Position numbers and translations under genes: made by a program. Positions 39,078 through 49,719 of a stretch of DNA of 64,000 bases are shown piece after piece (position 1 is the first letter of the stretch; every line of letters begins with the position of its first letter). The DNA is from Deinococcus deserti VCD115 (GTDB lineage Bacteria > Deinococcota > Deinococci > Deinococcales > Deinococcaceae): assembly GCF_000020685.1 (NCBI RefSeq), contig NC_012526.1, forward strand, positions 598,001 through 662,000, written 5' to 3'. The notes beneath the pieces are model-generated. The model had not been told where the DNA came from. It was given only the letters and a program-made list of their open reading frames with translations, and made no database searches.

Positions 39078-40466
39078 ATGAGTGGGACGGACGCAGCAAT
39101 TACGGTAATCGGAGCGGGGCTGGCAGGGTCGGAGGCGGCGCTGGCGGCCGCCAGATTGGGCGTCCGGGTCCGCCTGCACGAGATGCGCCCCACGCGCATG
39201 ACCCCGGCGCACCGCAGCGCCAACTTTGCGGAGCTGGTGTGCAGCAACTCGCTGGGCGGTGAAGGGGAAAAGCAGAGTAAGGGCCTGCTCCAGGCTGAAC
39301 TGCGCAGCGTGGGTGGCGCGGTGGTCACGGCCGCCGACGCCTCACGCCTGCCGGCAGGCAACGCGCTTGCCGTGGAACGCGACGAGTTCAGCGCCCGGGT
39401 GACCCGCACCATTCGCGAGCACCCCCTGATCGAAGTGATTGAAGGCGAGGTCGCAGCTGTTCCCGCAGGCATCGCCGTGATCGCCTCAGGACCACTGACC
39501 TCCGACGCTCTGGCGGCCGACGTTGCGCGGCTGACCGGCAGTGACCGCCTGAGCTTTTACGACGCTGCTGCCCCTGTGATCGACGCCTCGACCATCAACA
39601 TGGACGTTGCCTGGCGTGCCGGACGCTACGACCAGAGCGCTGATTACCTCAACTGCCCATTTACGAAAGAGGAGTATCTGGCGTTTTTTGAGGCGCTGGA
39701 ACAGGCCCGCTCGCATACCCCACACGACTGGGAAAAGCTGGAATTCTTCGAGGGGTGCATGCCTATTGAAGAGATTGCCCGGCGGGGCGTAGACACGCCG
39801 CGCTTCGGACCCATGTCGCCCAAGGGCCTGGACAACCCACGCACCGGGCGCTGGCCGTACGCAGTCGCCCAGTTGCGCCAGGAGGACAGGGAAGGGCGTC
39901 TGTGGTCGTTGGTCGGCTTCCAGACGGGCCTGAAATGGGGTGACCAGAAAGCTGTCGTGAGCCTCATCCCAGGGCTGGAGAACGCCGAGATCGTCCGCTA
40001 CGGCGTGATGCACCGCAACACCTACCTCAATGCTCCTGAAGTCCTGAACGCGACCCTTCAGCTGCGTGCTGACCCCACCAAGCTGGTGGCGGGCGTTCTG
40101 GCCGGCACTGAGGGTTACCTGGAAAGCGCGGGGACCGGCTGGCTGGCCGGCACCAACGCGGCCCGGCTGGCGCTGGGTCTGGCGCCGCTGATCCCACCGG
40201 CTGAGAGCATGCTGGGCGGCCTGACCCGCTACCTGGCCAGCGCCAATCCCAAGGGCTTCCAGCCCATGAACGTCAACTGGGCACTGGTGCCCGAACTGCC
40301 CGTTCCGGAAGGGAAACGCAAATGGGGCAAGCATGAAAAGCGTCCCATCCTGTTCCGCCGTGGCCTGGACGCCTTCATGACCTGGGCACGCGACGAGGCC
40401 GGGTTGCAGGTGACCCCGCCCCCGGTGCCAGCCGCCGAGCCGGAAGCCGTGACCTGCGCCCGCTGA
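39078..40466 (+). CDS. trmFO: FADH2-dependent tRNA m5U54 methyltransferase TrmFO
   Basis: A 462-residue folate- and flavin-dependent enzyme that makes ribothymidine at tRNA position 54. The FAD Rossmann motif is VIGAGLAGSEAALAAARLG, followed by LHEMRP and the family block FAELVCSNSLGGEGEKQSKGLLQ. YDAAAPVIDASTIN and CPFTKEEYLAFFEAL are also typical. TrmFO replaces TrmA in most Gram-positives and Deinococcus-Thermus. It may share transcription with murD-ftsW downstream, though a separate -10 box is seen there. Confidence 0.95.
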   Translation: MSGTDAAITVIGAGLAGSEAALAAARLGVRVRLHEMRPTRMTPAHRSANFAELVCSNSLGGEGEKQSKGLLQAELRSVGGAVVTAADASRLPAGNALAVERDEFSARVTRTIREHPLIEVIEGEVAAVPAGIAVIASGPLTSDALAADVARLTGSDRLSFYDAAAPVIDASTINMDVAWRAGRYDQSADYLNCPFTKEEYLAFFEALEQARSHTPHDWEKLEFFEGCMPIEEIARRGVDTPRFGPMSPKGLDNPRTGRWPYAVAQLRQEDREGRLWSLVGFQTGLKWGDQKAVVSLIPGLENAEIVRYGVMHRNTYLNAPEVLNATLQLRADPTKLVAGVLAGTEGYLESAGTGWLAGTNAARLALGLAPLIPPAESMLGGLTRYLASANPKGFQPMNVNWALVPELPVPEGKRKWGKHEKRPILFRRGLDAFMTWARDEAGLQVTPPPVPAAEPEAVTCAR

Positions 40467-40645
40467 ATCCCTGACTCGGCCTTGACTGCCGAACCTTGAT
40501 GGCCCTTTTCAGAGGGTTCTGCACAGGCACTCTGACACTGGACCAGACACTTTTCCCTGAATAGGAAATTACCCCTGTAATTCCATATCGAAAGATGCAC
40601 TGACTCCAAGCGCAGCGCACTTAGCTGTGTAAGCCAGCAATCCCT

Positions 40646-40651
40646 TATGGT
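40646..40651 (+). promoter_or_regulatory. Putative -10 box, leaderless start of murD
   Basis: TATGGT followed by six bases and GTG 40658. It decides the murD start over an in-frame GTG at 40652. Between 40467 and 40640 I see no gene. Confidence 0.5.
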
Positions 40652-40657
40652 GTGCGT

Positions 40658-41952
40658 GTGAACGCAGTGGGCGGGATGTTGATCTACGGTCTGGGACGCA
40701 GTGGACGGGGTGTGATGCGCTTCCTGGCGCGCGAGGGGGTCAGTGCCGAATGGGTGGATGCCCGCCCTACCTCCGACGATGAAGCGCTGGCGGCGGAACT
40801 GGGGTTCGGGCGTGGTGACGTGAGCCGCACCTACCAGACGGTGGTGGCTGCCCCCGGTGTGCCCATAGATCATCCGGACCTGCTGACCTTGCGGGCCAAG
40901 GGCGCCGAGGTGATCGGCGAGGTGGTGCTGGCAGCCCGTTCCCGCCCGCACCTGCCGATGGTTGGGGTCACCGGCACAGCCGGCAAAGGCAGCACCACCG
41001 TCCTGATTGCCCAGTTGCTGCGCGAATGCGGGTTGAATGCCCAGGAGGGCGGCAACATCGACCCGCCCCTGCTGGACGTGGTGGATCACGCTGAGGTCGC
41101 TGTGGTGGAACTGTCGAGCTTCCAGCTGGAGCGTGTTCCTGGACTGCGCCTGCCGGTCGCCGTGATCACGAACCTGGGCGTGGACCACCTGGACCGGCAC
41201 CGGACCGTCGAGGCTTATCATGATGCCAAACGGCACATCACGGCCGGGCAGCAGCCTGAAGATGTGCTGGTGCTTCCAGCAGGCATGGAACTGCCCACCC
41301 GGGCGGAGGTCCGCAGCTTTACCGCGGGTCACCTGGGCCTGCGCAGCGGAGCAGAGGTGCTGCCCATCAGTGAGCTGCCCGAAGGGATCCACCCGGCAAA
41401 CGCCGCCGCCGCACTGCTGGCGACCGAGGCCCTTCTGGACCACCTGGGGCGCCAGGTGGATGTCAGCGTGCTGGCCGCAGGACTGCGCCGCGCCCGTCCG
41501 GTCGGCGGTCGCTTTGAAACGGTGGCCCGGTTGGGAGAAGTCCGCTTTATTGAAGACAGCATCGCCACGCGCACGCTCGCTGTACAGGCCGCGCTCGAAC
41601 GTGCCCAGCCGCCGATTGCCTGGCTGGTCGGCGGGCGTGACAAGGGCGCTGAACTTGAACCCCTGCGTGCCGCTGCGGCCGGCCGGGTGACCCGCGTGAT
41701 TGCCTTTGGTGAGGACGGCGAGGCGCTGGCCCGGGGCCTGGGCCTGCCCTACGACACGGTGGTGGGTCATGACGGCGACGATGTGATGCTTCGTGCGGCG
41801 CAGGCAGGCTTGCAGGCCCTGAACGGTGAAGGAACGGTGCTGCTGGCTCCTATCGGCACCAGCTTCGACCTGTTCCGCGATTACAAGGCGCGGGGTGAGA
41901 GTTTTGCCCGCGCGGCTCGCCAGCTGGTCCAGCAGAACCATGAGGTCAAGGC

Positions 41953-41956
<4 letters not shown>
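40658..41956 (+). CDS. murD: UDP-N-acetylmuramoylalanine--D-glutamate ligase
   Basis: A 432-residue Mur ligase that adds D-Glu to UDP-MurNAc-Ala in the cytosol. The N-terminal Rossmann part reads MLIYGLGRSGRGVMRFLA. The ATP loop is VTGTAGKGSTT near residue 105, where most MurD have GTNGKTT; a Gly replaces the Thr/Lys-adjacent residue. VVELSSFQLE and ITNLGVDHLDRH follow as expected. It overlaps the FtsW/RodA gene (GTGA at 41953-41956), a common dcw-type neighbour. Confidence 0.92.
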
Positions 41957-43077
<1,121 letters not shown>

Positions 43078-43149
43078 GCCGCGGGGCAGTTCGTCACTGC
43101 TGACTCTATCGACCGTGTAGAGAAGAAGCGCTCCTTGCCGCAGAACCAC

Positions 43150-43192
43150 AAACAGGCTCCCGATATCCTCAGAAGGAACCGGGAGCCTGTTT
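43150..43192. terminator. Bidirectional terminator
   Basis: AAACAGGCTCCCG (43150-43162) pairs perfectly with CGGGAGCCTGTTT (43180-43192). The arms give a T-run in each direction. It separates the SEDS gene from ychF, which converge; 43193-43313 shows no gene. Confidence 0.85.
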
Positions 43193-43313
43193 ACGATGCC
43201 GTCGTATAAAACACGAAGCTGGAAGTGAGACTTCTTGCGGGGCGGCGGATACGGCACGCCAAGGCTCGCCCGGCGGTTGCCATCAACTCAGATGGCACGC
43301 CGGCCGAGCGCGG

Positions 43314-44411
43314 TCACATGTTGTGCAGTACGTTCATGATGTCGCCGTCTTTCATGACGTACTCCTTGCCTTCGGTGCGGACCCAGCCCTTGGCCTTGGC
43401 GGGGGCCCAGCCTCCGGCCTCGACCATCTTGTCCCACTCGATCACTTCGGCGCGGATAAAGCCGCGTTCCAGGTCGCTGTGGATCTCGCCGGCTGCTTCA
43501 GGGGCCTTCTCGCCGCGCCGGATGGTCCAGGCGCGCACTTCCTTCTCGCCGCTGGTAATAAAGGTAATCAGGCCCAGTGTCTCGTAGCCCACTTTGACCA
43601 GCTGATCCAGGCCGCTTTCCTGCACGCCCAGGTCCGCCAGGAACTCGCGGGCCTCGTCTTCTGGCATCTCGGCCAGCTCGCCTTCGATCTGAGCGCTGAT
43701 CTTCACGACCTGCGCGCCTTCCCTGGCCGCGTAGTCCCGCACCAGACGGACATATTCATTGTCCTCGGTCAGGTCGTTCTCGCCCACGTTGGCCACGTAG
43801 ATGACCGGCTTGGTGGTGATCAGGCCAAATTCCTTGGGAATAGGCGCGTCGTACTGTCCAGCCCGGGCGGGTTTGCCCTCGCCCAGTACGGCAATGATCT
43901 GCTCGGCCAGTTCAGCCTGCTCGCGGGCTTCTTTGTCGTTGCCCTTGGCTTTTTTCTGTAGGTTCTGCAGCCGTTTTTCCAGACCCGACAGGTCGGCCAG
44001 GATCAGCTCGGTGTTGATGGTCTCGATATCGTCCAGCGGATCGACCTTGCCGGCCACGTGCACGACATTGCCGTCCTCAAAGCAGCGGACCACGTGCGCG
44101 ATGGCATCTACCTCGCGGATGTTGGCCAGGAACTGGTTGCCCAGTCCTTCGCCCTGGCTGGCACCCTTCACCAGACCGGCGATATCCACGAATTCCACGA
44201 AAGTCGGGATAATCGGCGGCACACGCTCGCCTTTGGTGAAGACCTTGCTCAGGGCGCTGAGACGCTCGTCCGGCACCATGACCCGGCCCACGTTGGGTTC
44301 AATGGTTGCAAACGGGTAGTTGGCGGCCAGTGCCCCGGCCCGAGTGATGGCGTTAAACAGCGTGCTTTTTCCGACGTTCGGCAGTCCGACGATTCCAATT
44401 CCAAGTCCCAT
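43314..44411 (-). CDS. ychF: Redox-regulated ribosome-binding ATPase YchF
   Basis: A 365-residue P-loop protein of the Obg-related YchF/OLA1 family that prefers ATP. G1 is [14 protein letters not shown] at residue 8-20; [22 protein letters not shown] is near residue 73-94; a coiled-coil insert and the C-terminal TGS domain with [24 protein letters not shown] follow. It binds the 70S ribosome and reacts to oxidative stress in other bacteria. A GGAGGAG Shine-Dalgarno precedes ATG 44411. Confidence 0.96.
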   Translation of the reverse strand: MGLGIGIVGLPNVGKSTLFNAITRAGALAANYPFATIEPNVGRVMVPDERLSALSKVFTKGERVPPIIPTFVEFVDIAGLVKGASQGEGLGNQFLANIREVDAIAHVVRCFEDGNVVHVAGKVDPLDDIETINTELILADLSGLEKRLQNLQKKAKGNDKEAREQAELAEQIIAVLGEGKPARAGQYDAPIPKEFGLITTKPVIYVANVGENDLTEDNEYVRLVRDYAAREGAQVVKISAQIEGELAEMPEDEAREFLADLGVQESGLDQLVKVGYETLGLITFITSGEKEVRAWTIRRGEKAPEAAGEIHSDLERGFIRAEVIEWDKMVEAGGWAPAKAKGWVRTEGKEYVMKDGDIMNVLHNM

Positions 44412-44545
44412 AGTAGTGCTCCTCCGGTATTCGTGCCGGTGCTGACGCTTTTGCCCGCGTCAAGAGGGCAACCGAGCAAGTATACCGGAGGGCTTTCGCC
44501 TGAGGAAATGCTTCAGACATATCAGGCCCGGTTTCAGGCTACGAA

Positions 44546-44580
44546 GGCATGGTGCCAGGGTTCTATCCCGGCACCATGCC
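44546..44580. terminator. Hairpin after the PEP-mutase-like gene
   Basis: GGCATGGTGCC (44546-44556) pairs with GGCACCATGCC (44570-44580) and inner GGG/CCC. No T-run is visible; termination of the leftward gene is inferred from position. Confidence 0.45.
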
Positions 44581-44631
44581 TTCCGGTGCGTTCCGGCCGC
44601 TCGAGGTTTCCGGATGCCAGCGGCCCCTGAC

Positions 44632-45426
44632 TCAGTTGAGCGGGCGGGTTCCGGCAGGCAGAGTTCCACCGGCCAGCAGCGCGGCTGCGGCATCCTGCAG
44701 GGCCGTCAGTGCGACGCGCTGGGTGAACGGACCGGTCGAAACGCGCGCGACTCCAAGTTCCTGCAGTTCACTGACCGGCAGACTCACGCCCGGGACGCTG
44801 ATCACCGTGAGCTTGCGGGGTCCAAACGCCTGGGCAACCGTCTGGATCTCGTCACGGGCCACGAGGCCAGGGACGAACACGACCGGGGCGCCTGCCTCCA
44901 GGAAGGCGCGACCGCGGCGGATTGCCTCGTCAATGGTCTGCGCTCGTGGGGCGCCCTTGTCTGCCCGCAACACGGCGTCGGTGCGGGCGTTGAGGACAAA
45001 CTCGATCCCTGCCTCGCGTCCGGCCGCCATGACCGCCTCGACAGCCGCGACCGCCTGATCAAGTGGCTTCATCTGGTCTTCGAGGTTCCCGCCGACAACG
45101 CCAATCTCGATGGCTCGCCGCGCCGTTTCGCCCGGGTTACCGTAGCCCGCCTCGAAGTCCATGCTGACGGGCAGGTCCACCGCCTGCACAATGCGGCGCA
45201 CCATGTCGAGGTGCAATTCCAGCGGAATATTCTCGCCGTCGGCGTACCCGAAGCTGGAGGCGATGGAATGGCTGGCGGTGGCCAGGGCGCGCGCTCCTGT
45301 GTCTGCGACAACCTGAGCAGACACGACGTCCCACACGTTGGCGAGCGTAAGAATCTCCGGCGCTTCATGCAGGTCGAGCAGAGTGCGGGCGCGGGCAGCG
45401 AGATCAGGGTTGGCAAGCTGGGTCAT
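44632..45426 (-). CDS. Isocitrate lyase/PEP mutase family protein
   Basis: A 264-residue (beta/alpha)8 enzyme of the isocitrate lyase/PEP mutase superfamily, which cleave or form C-C or C-P bonds next to carboxylates. PVSMDFEAGYGNPGETARRAIEIGVVGGNLEDQ (about 88-120) holds the metal-binding acids and NARTDAVL (about 145) follows. The Cys loop of true isocitrate lyase is missing. ATG 45426 is chosen for GAGGAG a few bases upstream. Its promoter, about 215 bases up, carries an operator in the spacer. The substrate is unknown. Confidence 0.8.
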   Translation of the reverse strand: MTQLANPDLAARARTLLDLHEAPEILTLANVWDVVSAQVVADTGARALATASHSIASSFGYADGENIPLELHLDMVRRIVQAVDLPVSMDFEAGYGNPGETARRAIEIGVVGGNLEDQMKPLDQAVAAVEAVMAAGREAGIEFVLNARTDAVLRADKGAPRAQTIDEAIRRGRAFLEAGAPVVFVPGLVARDEIQTVAQAFGPRKLTVISVPGVSLPVSELQELGVARVSTGPFTQRVALTALQDAAAALLAGGTLPAGTRPLN

Positions 45427-45640
45427 GGTGAACTCCTCAGGGGGTATGGCTGGTAAAACGGCGTGCAGAACATCTACTTGAGGCGATAGCTCTGGATAGG
45501 TGTCGAGTCGGGCTGACTTGAATGGCAGTCGTGAATGCTGTCGTTGTGGGCCGATGTCCATGCTGCTGGCCCCAGGGTCCCTGGCAGGAATGCTGGCCCC
45601 CAGCATGAGTCTGGGGATCAGATCTCTCAGACATAGAAGG

Positions 45641-45670
45641 ATTATCTACTTACATGTAGGTAAAAATCAA
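45641..45670 (-). promoter_or_regulatory. Sigma70-type promoter with palindrome in the spacer
   Basis: On the minus strand TTGATT (45670-45665) and GATAAT (45646-45641) are 18 bases apart. The spacer is filled by TACTTACATGTAGGTA (45647-45662), a 16-bp near-perfect palindrome. This points to a repressor that blocks the promoter of the PEP-mutase-like gene. Confidence 0.6.
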
Positions 45671-45746
45671 GAGCCCGTGACAGGTACTCTGAAGCAAGTA
45701 TTTATGGGCGACAGGTGTTGCTGCAGGCGGGCGTATTGTTTCTTCT

Positions 45747-45875
45747 GTGAGCAAGACACTGGATCGGCCGTACGGCTTCGGCGCCTTCAGCGCCCGTTTC
45801 CGGAAAGCCAAACCCATCCCCTCTGGGGTGAAGCTCAGATGGGCAAGAATACCTGCGGGCTCGTCAGTCCCCTGA
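45747..45875 (+). CDS. Possible 42-residue protein or gene relic
   Basis: TATTGT (45734-45739) lies seven bases before GTG 45747, as in leaderless starts here. The 42 codons give a basic, Pro-rich sequence beginning VSKTLDRPYGFGAF. It is the only supported frame in the 580-base gap between the PEP-mutase-like gene and the SDR. It could be the truncated start of a regulator, but I see no helix-turn-helix. Confidence 0.25.
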   Translation: MSKTLDRPYGFGAFSARFRKAKPIPSGVKLRWARIPAGSSVP

Positions 45876-46009
45876 GCATTGTCCGGCTCGACCGGCAGCA
45901 CAACGAGACCTTAAATGTGGCGAACAGGCCATGGGGCGCGCCCAGGCAGGTGAGTCATTAAACACATATGGGCTTTGCATAGAAGAAAGCCGCCAGACAG
46001 GAGAATCAG

Positions 46010-46732
46010 ATGACGGACCTTACAGGAAAAACAGCCATTGTAACGGGTGCAGGCAAGGGAATCGGCAAAGCCATCGCCCTGGCCTTTGCTCAGGAAGGAG
46101 TTCACGTTGGCCTGATTGCGCGTGACCGCAAGGGGCTGGAAGCCTTGGCTGAAGAGATTTCCGGGCAGTACAAGGTAAAAGTAGGCGTAGCGCCCGTGGA
46201 CGTGTCGGACCGTGCAGGCGTAGAAGCGGCGGTTGCCCAACTGGCCGGGGAACTGGGCTCGGTTGACATCCTGGTCAACAACGCCGGGACGGCGCAATTC
46301 GGCAGCGTTCTTGATATGGAGCCTGCTGAATGGGAGCGCATGATTCAGGTGAATCTGCTGGGCACGTACTACGCCACGCGGGCCGCTCTGCCTTACATGG
46401 TGCGTCAGGGTAGCGGGAACATTATCAATATCGCCTCCACAGCAGGGGAGAAGGGCGCCGCGACAGCCTCTGCGTATGCGGCCTCAAAGGCCGGTGTCAT
46501 CGCATTCACGGAAGCCCTCATGCCTGAAGTGCGCAAGCACAACGTCCGCGTCATCCTGATGAACCCGAGCACTGTCAACACGGACCTTGCGACGAGCCTT
46601 GGCCTGAAGATCGGCGAGGAAGACCGTATGTTGCAGGCGGAAGATGTTGCTCAGGTGCTTGTCGCGGCACTCAAGCTGCCCCAGAGGGCCCTGGTGCGCA
46701 ACCTCTCGCTTCTGACCACCAATCCGCAGTAA
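46010..46732 (+). CDS. Short-chain dehydrogenase/3-oxoacyl-ACP reductase-like
   Basis: A 240-residue classical SDR. NAD(P)-binding TGAGKGIG (residues about 12-19), NNAG (about 90), the catalytic Ser in NIINIASTAG (about 143) and YAASK (Tyr/Lys, about 156-160) are all present. The enzyme should reduce a ketone or oxidise an alcohol; FabG-like 3-oxoacyl reductase is the nearest fit. The Shine-Dalgarno (AGGAGA) precedes the ATG. It lies between an operator-controlled gene and an alcohol dehydrogenase relic. Confidence 0.88.
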   Translation: MTDLTGKTAIVTGAGKGIGKAIALAFAQEGVHVGLIARDRKGLEALAEEISGQYKVKVGVAPVDVSDRAGVEAAVAQLAGELGSVDILVNNAGTAQFGSVLDMEPAEWERMIQVNLLGTYYATRAALPYMVRQGSGNIINIASTAGEKGAATASAYAASKAGVIAFTEALMPEVRKHNVRVILMNPSTVNTDLATSLGLKIGEEDRMLQAEDVAQVLVAALKLPQRALVRNLSLLTTNPQ

Positions 46733-46819
46733 GCACCGGGCGGTGCAGGCGGGCAGAACGTGTCCTGCATGGTCACGGCGTTTCCGGAAGCGCACTGCGC
46801 ATGTCATTCCACATGTCTT

Positions 46820-47172
46820 CCTGAGCGTCCGGCGCAGTCACCAAGCGGCGCAAAGGTAATTTCTGGCAACCGTCACAAGTGGCCAGGCCATGAGTGACGC
46901 CTTTGGCGGGCTGGGTGTGGACGGCAAAATGATGATCCTGGGGATCGCTGACGGGCCGGTCGAAATCAATAGTGTGCAGGCCATTATGGGGCACCGGTCA
47001 GTGATGGGGTGGCCATCTCGGGTCGCGGCAGACTCACAGGACACCCTGGCGTTGAGTGCCCGAAGCGGCGGTGCGGCCACGGATCAAGGTTTATCCGCAT
47101 GAACAGGCCTGGGAGGCGTATGCCCGGATGATGAGCGGCCAGGCCCGCTTCCGCGTGGTGCTGCGGCCCTGA
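46820..47172 (+). pseudogene. 3' relic of a zinc-type alcohol dehydrogenase
   Basis: Three frames read in order resemble the end of a medium-chain zinc alcohol dehydrogenase. First SGAKVI (about 46841-46860); then, after a one-base shift, LATVTSGQAMSDAFGGLGVDGK through GHRSVMGWPSRVAADSQDTL (46862-47060); then, after another shift, RPRIKVYPHEQAWEAYARMM with FRVVLRP and a TGA at 47170-47172. The 5' two-thirds with the catalytic zinc site is absent. The SDR gene lies where it would have been. Confidence 0.7.
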
Positions 47173-47306
47173 GACCCTGCTGTCTGGACGACTCCTGGCA
47201 TATGAATAGGCAGTTTTGAGGACTGGCGCCAGAGAAGTGCACGCTTCAGAGGCGGCATGCGTACTGAAGCCTACCCAGCGGCAGATCGTCAATGCAGGGG
47301 CAGTGG

Positions 47307-47312
47307 TAGGCT
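47307..47312 (+). promoter_or_regulatory. Putative -10 box, leaderless start of the YczE-like gene
   Basis: TAGGCT followed by seven bases and GTG 47320. It decides the start over upstream frames. The gap 47173-47306 shows nothing else. Confidence 0.5.
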
Positions 47313-47319
47313 CCGCGTT

Positions 47320-47985
47320 GTGCTGCAGCCCGCGCCCCTGATCTTCCTGACCCGCCTCCAGCCGGCCGGACAGTACGCCCTCTTATTGCTGGGCCTGGGC
47401 CTTTATGGTCTGAGCCTGCGCATGATGCTCAATGCCGGAGTCGGCGTGGCGCCCTGGGACGTCTTTCATGTGGGCGTCACCCATTGGCTGCCGCTGACGG
47501 TCGGACAGGTCAGCATGGCCAGCGGTCTGCTGCTGGTGCTGTACACCTCGCTGAACCTGCGCGAGCGCTTTGGCCCCGGCACCCTGCTGAACGTCGTGCT
47601 GATCGGGCTGGTGATGGACCTGCTGGGCGGCGTGATTCCTTACCCGCAGCAACCGCTGTGGCAGTGGGCGCAGTTCCTGCTGGGCGTGCTGCTGGTCGGG
47701 CTGGCCACCGGGGCGTATGTGGGTGCTGGCCTGGGCGCCGGTCCCCGCGACAGCCTGATGCTGGGGCTGCACCGTCAGCGCGGCTGGTCGGTGGCGCGTA
47801 TTCGAACCGGCGTGGAACTGGTGGTGCTGGCCGCTGGTCTGCTGCTGGGGGGCCCCTTCGGGTGGGGCACCCTGGTCTATGCGCTGGCGGCTGGCCCCAG
47901 CGTCAGTTTCGGCCTGGGTCTGTTTGGGCTTAAAGGCAAAAAGCAGGCCACGAGCAAGGAAAGGGCTTCCGAGCTCAGCCAGTAA
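47320..47985 (+). CDS. YczE/YitT-like membrane protein
   Basis: A 221-residue protein with five or six helices. GLGLYGLSLRMMLNAGVGVAPWDVFHVGV, the LGAGPRDSLMLGL segment and GWGTLVYALAAGPSVSFGLGLF match YczE/YyaS/YitT-type proteins. In Bacillus YczE is linked to surfactin production, but the biochemical role is unknown. It stands alone with its own terminator. Confidence 0.75.
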   Translation: MLQPAPLIFLTRLQPAGQYALLLLGLGLYGLSLRMMLNAGVGVAPWDVFHVGVTHWLPLTVGQVSMASGLLLVLYTSLNLRERFGPGTLLNVVLIGLVMDLLGGVIPYPQQPLWQWAQFLLGVLLVGLATGAYVGAGLGAGPRDSLMLGLHRQRGWSVARIRTGVELVVLAAGLLLGGPFGWGTLVYALAAGPSVSFGLGLFGLKGKKQATSKERASELSQ

Positions 47986-47994
47986 CCCAATAAG

Positions 47995-48028
47995 GTGCGG
48001 GTGACGGAGAAACCTCCGTCGCCCGCAC
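47995..48028. terminator. Terminator between the YczE-like gene and guaA
   Basis: A 15-bp stem with one G-T pair (47995-48009 with 48014-48028) and a 4-nt loop, followed by TTCTGT. The two genes converge here. Confidence 0.75.
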
Positions 48029-48084
48029 TTCTGTACCTTGACTCCCTGCCTGAATCAGCCGTTAGAGCCTGCCCGCAGGCCGCT

Positions 48085-49620
48085 TTATTCCCACTCGATG
48101 GTGGCCGGCGGCTTGCCGGTGATGTCGTAGACCACGCGGTTGACCTCGTGCACCTGATTCACGATGCGGTTGCTCATGGTCGCCAGGAACTCGTAAGGCA
48201 GCCGGGCCCATTCGGCGGTCATGTAATCGTCGGTCGTCACGGCCCGCAGGGCAACCGTATAGCTGTAGGTGCGCTCGTCGCCCATCACGCCGACCGACTG
48301 AATGGGCGTCAGAACCGCCAGCGCCTGCGAGCAGCCGTCATACAGCCCGAACTCGCGCAGCCCGGAGATAAAGATGTCGTCCACCCGCTTGAGAATCTCG
48401 AGCTTTTCCTCGGTGACCTCACCCAGGCAGCGGATCGCCAGACCTGGCCCCGGGAAAGGATGACGCATGCGGATGTGGTCCGGTAATCCCAGCAGCTGGG
48501 CAATTTCACGCACCTCGTCCTTGAACAGGGTGCGGAACGGTTCGACCAGCTTGAATTTCAGGTCCTCGGGCAGGCCGCCGACATTGTGGTGACTCTTGAT
48601 GTTGGCCGCGCCCGACTTGTCTCCGTGATGCCCGCCGGCCGACTCGATGACGTCGGGGTACAGCGTGCCCTGCGCCAGGAAGTCGAAGTCGCCCAGTTTG
48701 GCAGTCTCGCGCTCGAACGCCCGGATAAATTCACGGCCGATAATCTTGCGTTTCTGTTCAGGATCACTCACGCCGCGCAGCGAACCCAGGAACTCCTCGC
48801 GCGCATCCACGGTGACCAGATTGACGCCCAGCGGACGAAGCGCTGCTTCTACCTGCTCGCGTTCGCCCAGGCGCAGCAGGCCATGATCGATAAATACGGC
48901 TGTCAGGCGCTCACCCACAGCGCGGGCCAGCAACAGGGCCAGGGTGGAGCTGTCCACGCCGCCGCTGATGCCCAGCAGCACACGGCCACTGTCGCCCACC
49001 TGGTGCTGCACGTCCGCAATCAGCTCCTCGACGATGTGTGCCGCAGTCCAGTCGCGCTTGACGTCACAGATCTTCAGAAAGTTGGCCAGCAGCTGACCGC
49101 CCTTGGGTGTGTGTACGACCTCGGGGTGAAACTGCACACCGTAGCGCCGGGATACCGGGTTCTCGATCGCCGTGACAGGAGTGTCCTCGGTTTCGGCGAC
49201 CACCTCGTAGCCCGCCGGCAGCTGAGTAACGCTGTCGCTGTGGCTCATCCAGGCAACAAATTCGCCCTGAATGCCCTCGAACAGCTGACCACCGTACCGG
49301 GTCAGGTCAGCCTTGCCGTACTCGCGCTTCCCGGCCCGTTTGACGTCGCCGCCCGCCTCATGGGCCAGAAACTGCATGCCGTAGCACACACCCAGAATAG
49401 GCACGTCCAACTCCAGCACTCCTGGGGCGGGTCTGGGCGCACGCTCGTCATACACACTGCTGGGACCACCGGAAAGTACGATGCCCTGGGGATTTTCCTG
49501 TCCGATGCGTTCCAGGGACGCAGTGCCGGGCAGGATGACCGAGTACGCGCCCAGTTCGCGAAACCGCCGCGCGATCAGGCGCGTGAATTGACTACCGAAA
49601 TCCAGAATGACGACGCTCAC
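48085..49620 (-). CDS. guaA: GMP synthase (glutamine-hydrolysing)
   Basis: A 511-residue enzyme turning XMP to GMP. The class I glutamine amidotransferase domain has [16 protein letters not shown], the nucleophile Cys in [11 protein letters not shown] (about residue 78) and HPEVVHT. The ATP pyrophosphatase domain has [22 protein letters not shown], and the C-terminal dimerisation domain ends [16 protein letters not shown] box seven bases upstream of the GTG start fits a leaderless mRNA. Confidence 0.97.
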
Positions 49621-49627
49621 ACGTGTG

Positions 49628-49633
49628 ATTGTC
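49628..49633 (-). promoter_or_regulatory. Putative -10 box, leaderless start of guaA
   Basis: GACAAT on the minus strand (49633-49628), seven bases before GTG 49620. The first base departs from the TANNNT pattern. Confidence 0.4.
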
Positions 49634-49719
49634 TCATGTCCTGCCGAAGTGGGCGTCCAAGCCGGACAGACGACCTCTGGCAGAAACAGATCAAAGCAGA
49701 TCAGGTGGACTGACTCAAC

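Noticed and set aside
46773..46994. A 73-codon minus-strand frame between the SDR and the YczE-like gene
   Set aside because: The plus strand of the same stretch encodes recognisable alcohol dehydrogenase sequence, so this is its shadow.
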